From: an uncultured Akkermansia sp.
GTDB lineage: Bacteria > Verrucomicrobiota > Verrucomicrobiia > Verrucomicrobiales > Akkermansiaceae
NCBI GenBank assembly: GCA_947628035.1
Contig: CANQYL010000001.1
Coordinates: 19,465-83,464, forward strand
Direction of reading: 5' to 3'
DNA: 64,000 bases
Within the stretch, counting starts at the first letter, position 1, and each line of letters starts with the position of its first letter. Position numbers and translations under genes: made by a program. Positions 30,001 through 42,000 of this stretch are shown one piece after another. Below the pieces are notes generated by a model. The model did not search any database. It was not told where the DNA came from and worked only from the letters and a program-made list of their open reading frames with translations.

Positions 30001-33000
30001 ACGAGCGATAACGGATTTGATCTCGGCATCGTAAGCGAAACAGCAGATGGCAGCCTCAACTTCAAGGAACTCATCAGCTTCGCCGAATGGGCAGGGTCGG
30101 ATGACAAGTGGTGGGTGAAATGGGAGCCGTATCATGAGACCGGAACCTATCACCTGCACTTCTGCATCGATCCGAATGCGGATATCCAGTTCTCCGCGCC
30201 CGCCTGGGACAGCGAGTGGGGTACAGCAGGACTGGTCAACGCACCGAACTTCGAAACGCTAGATAGAAATTCCGTGTGGAACGGAGTGAAGGAGGACGGA
30301 AGCGACGACTTGTTCAACTCCTCCGATGAAGGAACGGACTTCACGGCGCACTGCCTCGAGCTGAGCGAGAATGACAAGTACAAGAATGAGCAGAAGGGCG
30401 CGAGGACTCAGATCCGGCTGACGCAGGGCGCGGCGGCGGACGACACCTATGCGACCGTGCTGGGCGGACGTCTGATCAGTAATGAGACGGATTTGGTCGA
30501 ATACAGAGGCTCGAGCTACATTGAGTTCCTGTACGATGGGACGGCAACGAACAATCACCTGCACATGCTGGTGGGCGGGTCGAGCTGCACGGTGCAGGAT
30601 CTGACCGGGAGGTCCGAGTTCAGCGGGGACAGTCACATCCAGCTGGATACGACCGTGGCGGAAGGCGGCGATCGGAAGGGCGCCAAGGAGGGCGTGGTGG
30701 ACTACATCGTGGGCGGCAACCACGTAAACAACAGCACGTTCTCCTTCGTCGGCGACAGCTACATCAGCGTGTTCAAGGGGACGGTGCTGGGAGGCATCGT
30801 GGGCGGCAGCACGCTGACGAGCGGCACGAGCATGAGGGAGTTTGACGCCTTCCTCGGCAACACGCACATCTTCATCTACGACGTGCTGAGCAATGATGGA
30901 GCGCATCAGCCGGGAATATCCGACGGCGCAGATGAGGATGACACGTACTTTGCAGCGGTGGTGGGCGGCAACGCCTGGATTGACTCCACGGGAGTCATGG
31001 AGGGGCAGGAGGCTGTGCTGCCGAAGTTCCGCGGCAATACGAACATCACCATCGACCTGGTGAATGCGCAATCCAAGGGTGAAGCGGAAGAAGACAAGAC
31101 GGTGGTAGACGTCGCGGCGCCGGACGGAAGCTTCGACAAGGCGATCGTGGGCGGCAACTTCACGGCGGCAGCGGCTACGACGGGCGACGAGGTGACACAG
31201 CGCAACGCCATGTTCACGGGCGACACGAACATCACCATCAACGCAGGGGAAGGACACGTCTTCACCGCAGGCATCAACGGCGCGAGCCGACGCGAGGCGG
31301 GTCGGGGCGGCAGCACGACCTTCCACGGCGATACGCACATCACCATTAACGGCGGCACGTACGAGGAGGCGATCGCCGGCGGCGTGTGGTTCGGTGAATC
31401 CGCGAGCGGCAACCATACGCTCGACTACGCCGGCGACACGCACGTCACGCTGGAGGACGGCAACTTCTTCCGCGTGGTGGGCGGTCACTACACGCTCGGA
31501 GGCGGCGGAAGCGCCAACGAGACGACGGTGGGCGACACGAACGTGACCATCAGCGGCGGCAGCTTCAACTCGCGTGAGGGCGCCGGATTGGGTGATCAGG
31601 CCGACATCGGCATCGTGGCAGGCGGCGACTTCTACCGCAACGACGGCGGCGACAAGAATGACCGCGACGGTGGTACGAATGTGAGCATCACGGGCGGCAC
31701 CTTCAACGACATCCACATCGTGGGCGGCGACTATGCGAACTTCTCCGGCGAGGAGAGCGCGAAAGCGAGCATCAGCGGGACGACGAAGCTGACGATCGGT
31801 TCGGATGCAGAGGGCACCGAGAATAACGTCGAAATTACCGGCGTGCTGGTGGGCGGCAGCTATCTGACGGATGAAGGCGCGGGCGGAAGTCTGAGCGTGG
31901 GAGGGGTGGAGCTGACCATCAACGGCGGAACGATTTCCAGAGAGACGAGCGGTGACCACGTGCACAACGAGCTGGCCGTGGTGGGCGGCAGCATGCTGAT
32001 TGACACCGGCGCGTCGAGCGGCGGTCACAACCTGCTGATCGGCAGCTATGATGGGGAGTTCACGAGCGGGACGACGCACTTGAGCATCACGGGCGGCACG
32101 ATCGAGGGCTCGGTGGTGGGCGGCAGCTACACCAGCGACCACCGGCACAACGCGGCCGAAGACACGCGCGGACACAGCAACGTGTTGGCGTCCGGCGACA
32201 TCACCATGGAGCTGACCGGCGGAACGATCAACGGCAGCGTGTACGGCGGACACTACAGCGAGGTGAAGGATCACTCGGACGTCCTCGTGCTGGGCGAGAT
32301 CACGATCAACGTGGATGGCAGCGAGGTCCACGGCGACATTGTGGGCGGCAGCTACCGCGCCACGAGCTCCGGCTTGTACGGCTCCGGCGCCGACGTTGAA
32401 CCGACGTGGGGATTGCAGGACAAGGACACCATCACCATCAAGCTGACGAGCGGATCGCTGGAGGGCAATGTGTACGCTGCGGGCTGGCACGAGAGCATTG
32501 CGGAAGGTGGGGAGAACGCGCTGAATTCGCTGACGGACACGGTCAGTGTGACCTTGGGCGGCGAGTTCACGTTCACCGGCGAGGGCATACTCTCCGGCGG
32601 CTACCACAAGGCGAGGTACGGCGAGCCGGGCGACACGTCATCCGTGAAAACAGCGACGTTGACCGTGACGGGAGCGGATGCGAGTCTGGCGAACATGACC
32701 CTGCAGGACTTCGACGAAGTGAACGTTGCGGACGGCGTCAGCGCGAGGGTGGCGGGACTCATCCTGCACGCGTATGATGTGACGACCTTCACCAAGAGCG
32801 GTGCGGGCGAGCTGGCTCTCATCGGAAGCGACGAGGGTATGGAGATCGCCGGAAACGTCGCCCTCACGGGAGGTACGCTCACCTTCGAGAACGCGAACAA
32901 CACCGTGACGGGGACGATGAGCGGCGAGGAGGGCAGCGTGCTGAACCTGACGCACGCGGATGAAGGCGCCCCGGCTTCGCTGAGCGCGGCCGCGATGGAC

Positions 33001-36000
33001 GGAGACTTCACCGTGCAGAAAGCGGGCGACGCGCTGAACCTGACGATCACGGCGGGTGCGGAGACGGCGGATGAGGCGACTTACACGCAGGCGTTGGATC
33101 TGGGCAAGGGAACGCTGACGATGAGCGGCGAGAATACCCAGACGATGGGCGGCGCGCTGACGGCTGGAGCGGTGACCGTGACGAGCGGCGAGCTGGTCTT
33201 GTCCGGTGAGGACAACAAGATCAGCGGCGAGGTCAGCACGAGCGAGGGCAGCAAGCTGACGCTGGGCGGCGCGACGAGTGCGGGTTCGCTGACGGGCGCC
33301 GGCACGGTGGATGGCGCCGGCACGACCCTGACCCTGACGGGCAGCGATGAAAAGGGCGACTTCTCCGGTGAATTGACGGCGGCCGAACTCACCGTGACGG
33401 GCGGAGAACACGAACTGAGCGGCACGGTTACGCTGACCAAGCGGGTGGTGGATGTAGAGGGCGGCGAACTGACCATCAGCGGCGGCGCGATCGACCTCGA
33501 GAGAGCCACGGTGACCGGCACGCTGACGCTGACGCAGCGCGGCACGATCACGAACTTGGCGGGCACGGGCGCCCTCGTGCTCGGCGGCGGTACGACCATC
33601 AAGGCGCAGACGCTGAGCGACGGAAGCGGTCTGACGAGTTTGAGACTGACCGGAAATCTCGCGCTGGAGAGCGGTGATTACGACTTCGGGGCGTTGACCT
33701 TGACGGGTGCGACGGATCTCGACTTCGCGCTGAGCGCGGCGGAGGATAAGACGCTGAGCGGCACCAAGGTGACGCTGGACAGCATCGAGGGCTCCGACCA
33801 GCTCACGCTGAACATCACGAAGGACATCCTGGATGCCTTGGCGACACAGACGACGACGGATGGTAAGCAGGGCGGCTTGTGGAAGCTCTTCGACGTGGGG
33901 ACCACGACCGAAGGTTGGAACAAGGACGTCGAACTGAAACTCGTCGGCGACGGCTTGCAGATCGAGAACGGCTGGGAGTTGTACCTGGATGCGGAAGGGC
34001 AGTTGCACTACGAGGACGCGAGCGAGGTGATGACGTGGAACGGGGATGACGACACCTGGGATGCGGAGGACGACACGGATCCGGCTAACGCGGACGATTG
34101 GAACATCGGCGAGAACGGCGGTACGGCGGACTTCATCGCGGGCAAGAATGTCATGTTCGACGCGACGGGGGCGGACTACACCACCGTCAAGGTGAGCGGT
34201 GAGAGGACGGTGGGAACGATGACCGTCGCGATCGGCGGCTACACCTTCAATGCCGATGACTCGGAAGAAACGGTCGACAAACTGACGGCGAGGACGCTGA
34301 AACTGACGGAGACCGATCAGGAGAAGGGAACCACCTTCGGGGTGGAGACCGAGGTCGGAACTCTGACCGGAACGGGCGACATGACCGTGAAGGGCAAGAT
34401 GACCGTGGGCGATGCGCTGACGGAGGACTACACGGGTGCGGTGACCTTGAACGGCGGCAGCTTGACAGCGAGCGGCACGCTGACGGGTACACTCACCGTG
34501 ACCGGCAAGGGCACGCTGACCGGCAGCGGGGATGGTCTGACGGCTACGTTGACGGGCTCCGGCAACCTGACGACGGAGGGAACGGTCAACCTCGGCGGAA
34601 CGACAACCGGCAAGCTGACCGTGAGTGACGGAACGACCACCGGGTTGGAGGGTCTGAGCGTAGGGGGAGTGAACGGAAACTCCGGCACGCTGGCGGGTAC
34701 GCTCACCGTGACCGGGACGGGCAACAGATTTGGTGGGAAGGTGGCTTTGACGGGCACGTTGACCATCGGTCCTGCGAATCAGAATACGATCATGTCCATG
34801 CAGGCCTTCTATGGCGAGACAAGCTTGGCGGATGTGGTCGTGACGGAGGACGGCACCCTCACGCTGGAAGGGGCGACGACGACCATGAGCGGCGCGTTGA
34901 GCGGCGACGGTGAGTTGTGCCTCGGGACGAATTTGACACTGGGCGGCGTGGACAACACGACGCACAGCATCGGCACGCTGACCTGGAGCAGCGAGGAAGG
35001 TGCAGGGAAGACCCTGACGATTGGCGACGGAGCGACGTTGACGGTGGAGAAACTGTTGAACAGCGGCAATGGCGTCAACGGAACGATAACCGGCGGCACG
35101 TTGGAGCTCGCGTATGGCGGTACGGAGGCGGGAAGCTACAGCGGCGACATCGGGTCTGTGCTGGAGTACACCGGCAGCGGGGATTACACGCTGAGCGGCG
35201 ACCTGAGCGGCGCGCTCACCAAGAGCGGCGACGGCAAGCTGACCGTGAGCACGGATGCCACACTGGGTGCGGTGACCGTGGAGGCGGGCGAGCTGGAGCT
35301 GAGCGCGGCGACGAGTTTGGGCGCGACGCAGGTGACCGACGGAACGCTGACGCTGGGAGCGGACGCGACACTGGCGAGTCTGAACGGCGCGAACAGCTCG
35401 GTGAATGCCGGAGAGCATAACATCACCGTGGAAGGCGAGACCGACTACACGGGCAGCCTCACGGCGGGTGATCTGACCCTGGAGGCGGGCGGCAGACTGG
35501 CGGACGCGACCTTGAGCGGCAGGCTGGATGTGAACGGGCAGGAGCTGAGCATCGGCGGCGCGGTCGAGGCGACGGATCTGGGCGAGACGGGAACCATCAA
35601 GGGCGGTACGCTGACCCTGAGCGGGAGCAACGACATTGTGTCCGGCACGGCTATCGGCAGCGAGCTGACGTACACGAGCACGGGCGCATCCAAGCTGACG
35701 GGTGCGGTGACCGGGAACGTCACCGTGGAGACCACGGGCAGCCTCGAGTTGGCGCATACCGACTTGGCGGAGATGACCGTCACGCAGGGCAGCCTGACCC
35801 TGAGCGGAAGCAAGGTGGATGTGGAGAAGGCGACCTTGACCGACGGCGCGCTGAGCGTGACCAACGGCGGTGCCTTGCACGATTTGACGCTGGGCGAGGG
35901 GTCGACCCGCGAGTTGACTGTCGGCGGAAATGTGAGCGTGGGAGCCATGAGCGGGAGTCTGACGGGATTGACCCTGGCGGACGGCGCGAAGCTCGACTTG

Positions 36001-39000
36001 AGCGCGCTGATGGCGGCGGACCTCGGTAAGGTGACGTTGAGCGGCGCGTCGGCGACCATCGCGGTCGGGAATTTCGACAACGCCCCGACGCTGCTGACGC
36101 TGGGTGAGGGTTCGTTGAGCAGCGGCATGCTGAACATCGACCTGAGCGCCTTCGAGGATCTGGCTGTATTCGCCGATGAAGGCAAGCAGTTGTTCGCGAG
36201 CGGCGACTGGACGGAGAACGTCACGCTGACGGGCTACTCGGATGAGGATCGTCACGTGCTGCACCTGACGGCGGACGGCAGGATCGTGTACACGGAACTC
36301 ACGGGTGAGCTGACGTGGAACGGGACGGACGCGACCGGCGTCTGGGGCGGCGAGGGCGACGGCAAGGATTGGGACATGACGACGGACGGAGTGGGCGCGG
36401 CAACGGCGTTCCGGAATGAAGGGACGGAGTCCGTGGTGTTCGGCGGCACGGGCGCGGGAACGATCACGGTGAATGGCTCGATCACGGCGGCAGAGATGAC
36501 CGTGAAGGCCGACGGGTACACCTTCACGCAGGACGCGGCTGACGGCGCGGATCGACTGAGAGTGCTCAAGGACCTGACGCTGGATGTGACGGACGGGACG
36601 GAGGGAACCACCTTCGAGGTGGACACCACCGTGGCAGGAACGTTGACCGGCGCGGGCGACATGAACCTGAAGAGCGCGATGATCGTGAGCGGTGCGCTGA
36701 CGGATGCGTATGCCGGCACGATTACGCTGGAGGGCGGCAGCCTGACGGCGACCGGCGAGACGAAGGTGAGGGTCGGTGACGGAGAAAACAACTCCGTCAC
36801 GGGCGCTGCCGGAGAAGGAGGACTGACCGTGCATCTGCAGGAGAGCAGCACGGGCAGCCTGACCACGGCGGGAACGGTGGCGATGGACGGCACGTTGGGC
36901 GGTGCGCTCACCGTGAACGGAGGCGCCACGACCGCGAATGATTTGACGGTGGGCGGATTGAACGGCGAAGGCGCGGTGGACGGCAGTAAGCTGACCATCA
37001 CGGGAACGACGGGCGGCAGCTTCGGCGGCACGCTGGATGTGGAGGCGCTGGTTGTATCCGGCACGCAGAGCTTCACGGGCACGACGAACGCGGTGGGATC
37101 CGCGACGGTGAACGCCGGTGAGCTGAGCTTCACGAACGCCCTCACGGCGAGCGGAACGGTGACCGTGGGCGACGGCGGCGAGACGGCGGACAGCACGTTG
37201 ACCCTGTCGGCAGGCGGCACGATCGGCAGTCTGGCGGTGGCCGGCGACGGCGCGGTGAACATCGGCGAGGCGCAGAACCTGCAGGTGAAGAAACTGAACG
37301 GCGCGGGCAGCATCACGGGCGGAACGTTGACCGTGGAGACGGATGCGGAGGGAGGCAGCTTCGGCGGCGCGCTGGATGTGGAGGCGCTGGTCGTTTCCGG
37401 CACGCAGAGCTTCACGGGCGCGACGAACGCGGTGGGGTCTGCGACGGTGAACGCCGGTGAGCTGAGCTTCACGAATGCCCTCACCGCGAGCGGAACAGTG
37501 ACCGTGGGCGACGGAGGCGAGACGGCGGACAGCACGTTGACCCTGTCGGCAGGCGGCACGATTGGCAGTCTGGCGGTGGCCGGCGACGGCGCGGTGAACA
37601 TCGGCGAGGCGCAGAACCTGCAGGTGAAGGAGCTGAGCGGCGCGGGCAGCATCGCGGGCGGAACGTTGACCGTGGAGACGGATGCGGAGGGAGCGCAGAG
37701 CTTCAGCGGAAGCATCGGCAGCGACCTCGTGTACAACGGCACGGGAGCGGACAGCAGCCTGAGCGTCTCCGGGACGCTGGGCGGGGATGTCACCGTGACG
37801 GGCGGCACGCTGGAGTTGGTGAGAAGCGACGCGAGCGTGGCGGCGCAGGCGACGGGCAAGCTGACCGTGAGCGGAGAGAACTCGAGATTTGTCCTGAGCG
37901 GCACGGGCGTGACTCATGTGCAGAGCGCGGAGGTGACGGGCGGCACGATATCCATCGAGGGCGGACAGCTCGTGGTGGACGACGCGATGACACTGAGCGC
38001 GGGCAGCGGGCTGAACATCCTCCTGGGTGAGGCGACCGCCGAGAACGCGAGCGCGGCACGTCTGGCCGGCAACGAGAAGAGCATCACGCTGACGGGCGAC
38101 GGGAAGCTCGGGCTGACCTTCGGAGGGGAGGACGGAACGGAAACCCTGAAGCAGGGGACGTTCTACCTGGTGAGCGGACTTGACGTCATGAACGGGGATG
38201 CCTCCAGCTACTTTGACACGCAGGCGATCGAAACGTGGGTGGGGAGACAGGGTCGCGGGATTGACTGGCACCTGAATTTTGAGGGAGGACGCCTCGTGCT
38301 CGACCTCGCGGAGAAGGTGGCGGACGACTGGTACTGGGCTCCGGACACGGAGACGGATCCGAGCGATCCCGAGAAGCCGGAAGACAAGCCGCTGGTGTGG
38401 GGAGACGGGAATACGGAGCACTTGCAGGACGGCGAGGGCAATGATGTGAAGCCGCCCGCGAAGCCGGACGAGGTGCCGGTGGTGCACTTCACGGATGAGA
38501 AGAAGGGCGGCAGCACGGTTGAGGTGCAGGGTCAGGCATCCGCCTCGGGTATCGTGGTGGAGAGCGGTGACCACGTCTTCACCGAAGGCACGAACGCTGA
38601 AGGCACGAACGGCAGCATCAACGTGACCGGCGATCCGGAATCCGCGGGCGCCAGCGGCTACACCGGCAAGCTGACGGTGGAGGGCGGTTCGGCGGAACTG
38701 CAGGTGGAGACCAACATCAAGGATGTGGAACTGAAGGGCGGCAAGCTGACGCTGAGCCACGACAAGGCGCTGCATGAGGACGTGAATGTGAAGGTGAGCG
38801 CCGGTACGCTGGCATTCGGCGAGAAGGAGAGTGCGCTTGACGCTGAGACCGGCGACGGCGAGCTGCACGCGACACCGTGGCAGAACAAGGTGTCGGTGAC
38901 CAAGGACGCCTTGCTGGATGTGCAGGTGGGCAAGTCCTACGTGCAGTTCATCGAGAAGGCGGAGCAGAAGGGCGAGACTGTCGACAAGATCGAATATGTC

Positions 39001-42000
39001 GCACCGGACGCGAGCCAGGCGAACAAGGGCGCGAAACTGGGCGACGCGGAAACAACGCTGGATTCCGGAACGGAGAAGGAGAGCATGAGCATGCTGGAGA
39101 GTGCGGTGCACACCGGCATCCGCAAGAGCGGGCGCTTTGACCTGACGCTGGCGTGGAATGCGGCGCAGGCGCAGCCCTCGGGCATCGCGTTCTTCTCGAT
39201 GCGCTCCGGGAGGGAAACCACGAACGCGATCCGCGGTAGCATCGAGGTCGTTGAGGGTCTGCTGGCGTACAACATCACGGGCGATGCCGATACGACGACG
39301 GAGTTCGCCGAGATCACCGATGCCGCACGCACGGGGAACATCGAGATCCACCGCGGGGCGACACTGCGCATCACGCAGACGGCCGGAACGGTGGAGATCA
39401 ACCGCGCGTTTGCGACGGCCGGCGAGGAGAATGCGGACGTGGAGAAGCTGCTCGGCGACAACTACGTGGCACGCGTCGTGATCGGCGATGCCAAGAACGA
39501 CGAGACCACTTACCACGTCACTCAGGACAACAGCGGCTTTGAGGGTGTGCTGGAGGTTGTCGGCAACGAGACGAGAAGCGTGGCGCAGTTTGCGAGCGCG
39601 GAGGCTCTCGGCGGCGGGAAGACCGACCTGAAGCTCGGCGGACGCGCCATCGTGTTCGATGAGACGGGTGAGAGCGGCAACGAGACGGAAGCCACGCTGA
39701 AGAGCATCAACGTGACCGGAACGAACCTCATCGGCGGGTACAGCAGGATGGCTCCGGAGGACGACCCGAATGCGAAGATTACGTTGAACGGTAAGCTCAC
39801 GGGCGAGGGCGTGATGGCGAACGCGCAAGGAACGGATGCCGCCAACACGGCCTTCCACCACACGTACGCAGGCGACCTGAGCGAGTTCACCGGCACGATT
39901 GTGGCGGGTCTGGCGACGGCGCAGACGAGGAACGCGGAGGGAGCGGTTTCGGATTCGAGCTGGGCGCTGAAGCAAGTGGTGGCGGAAGGTGCGGATGTTG
40001 GCAAGGGAGTTGAGCTCGGCTTCAACCTGGCCGGTAACGGTAAGGTGAGCCTGAGCGGAGAGACGGAGGACGGAACTTCCGTAGCGCTCAAACTCACCGG
40101 CAGCGTCGGCGATGATAAGTTGGGTCAAGAGCTCGCTCTCGAGAACGCGGGGGCGGAGGACATCGTCCTGTCCGGCGCGAGCACCACGACCGGCGCGCTG
40201 ATCACGGGCGAGGGGACGGAGGAAGCAGCAGCCGGCGGCTTTGTGCTGGACGGTGAAGGCGCGACCTGGAACGGCACGGGACTGGAGGGCAACGGAACCT
40301 TCACCCTCAAGGAAGGTACGCTGACCAGAGGCAGGAGCTTCAATAAGGGCGAGGGTAGCAGCATCGTGGTGGATGCCACGGGCGTGGTGGACGTGAGAGG
40401 CATGCAAGCGGGTACGCTCGGCGATATCACCGTGGACGGCTCGGAGAGCGGACAGCTCGCGGGCGTGAGCGGCGACATCACGACGGGAGACCGCAAGGTG
40501 ACGCTGAAGTTCGGCAAGGAGAACGTGGGAAGCTCTGCCGACGAGGGCAATGCGCTGATCGTCTTTGACGAGGAGAAGGGCGGGTCGTTGAAGGTGGAGC
40601 AGGGTGGTGAGGTTAACGGCGACGGCAATGTCAGCAGCGGTGTGGTGCTCGACTTCTCCGAAGAAGGGTTTGTTGAGGTCCTCACGAGCAACAAGGATAA
40701 CAACAGCTACCTGCACATTGTGGACGGCGGCGAGCTCGACTTCTCCGGCTTCACGGAGGGAGACTTCAAGAGCCTGCTGAAAGCGAAGGATAGGGAGCAT
40801 ACGAGCGGCTACGGCGCCCTGCTGGATGCGCTGGGCTACACGATCACGGGGTCTGCCGACGGCGACCTGATTCTCTCCGGCTTCTCGTCAGACGTGTATC
40901 TCGTGCTGGGAGAAGGCGAGTACGGCGGACGTGACGGCAATGTCACGGTGGGCGCCAACAGCGGAGAGATGGAGCAATCTCAGTCCGTGGTGGTGGATGA
41001 GGGGCAGACGCTGAACCTCACCTTCACGACAGGGACGGGCGACAATGGCACGAACGACACGGATGTGACCCTGAAGAACCTCGTGGGTCTGGAGGACTCC
41101 ACGCTGAATGTCACCAAGGACAGCGGAGTGGAGGGAGACGTGACGGTGACCTTCGACAACTCCATCGTGGAGAAGGATGCGCTGAACGGCACGGGATGGA
41201 GCGACGGGCAGGTGACGGACGGCTCGCACACCGTAAACGGCACGGAGCAGGACGGCTTCGACGTGCGCGGCATGGACACGACGTTTGAAGGCACCGTGAA
41301 GGGCGGCGAGGGTGTGAACTTCGAGAAGAAGGGCGACGGACAGTTGACGCTCGGCAGCGCGGAGACCGGCAACGGCGGCATCCAGGCTCAGGGCGACCTG
41401 ACGATCGCGGATGGCGGAATCACCGTGCAGGGCAATGCCGCGGGCGGCAACACCGTGGACGAGCTGAAGTTCGCCTACGACGAAAAGACGGAGACGGGTG
41501 ACGCGTTGAAGGACAACACGGGACTGACCCTCACGAACGGCGCGGACATCACCGTGCACGACATCGTGGAGGGCGGGACGCCCGCTGAGGGAGCGGAAGG
41601 CACGGTCGGCGGCGACATCACGCTCGGCAAGGACAGCGTGTTCACCTTCGACAACTCGGCGAAGGAGACGGAGAGCGGCGAGCACGTCGGCACGACGCTG
41701 AGCGACACGACCTTCAAGGCCGGGGCGGACACGGAGGGCAAAGATGAGCCCAAGCTCGTGGTGGGAGGCAATAAGGAGGGCGCTGACGGAATCCAGAGCG
41801 GGTCGAGTCTGACCCTGGACGGCGCGCAAGCCGGGCTGGATGGAGTTGGCATGGATGTGAAGGACGGCGCGGATGTGACGCTCTCCGGCGGCGCGGTGGC
41901 GAAGGACAGCGACATCACGGTGTCCGGCGACAGGACGAGCGGCAAGAAGGATGAGAAGACAGGCAGTAAGCTGACGGTGACAGGCGAGGGCTCGTCCATC

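Larger units (their letters stand above)
2527..36450 (+). repeat. About 13 divergent long protein repeat units, each opening with a 'LTWNGTDxxWD...DWN...F...VVF...MTVxADGYTF' cassette
   Basis: Cassette seen near 2527, 4972, 6636, 8560, 10855, 13645, 16014, 18756, 22243, 24157, 26491, 34025 and 36304. It matches the W...W...F...Y.F layout of autotransporter-associated beta-strand repeats. Confidence 0.82.

Noticed and set aside
32638-40800. 2720-aa minus-strand ORF (and other long antisense ORFs across 255-44241)
   Set aside because: Arg/His/Gln- or Pro/Ser/Val-rich shadow translations of a repetitive G-rich coding strand. No recognisable domain, and they overlap a well-supported sense ORF.
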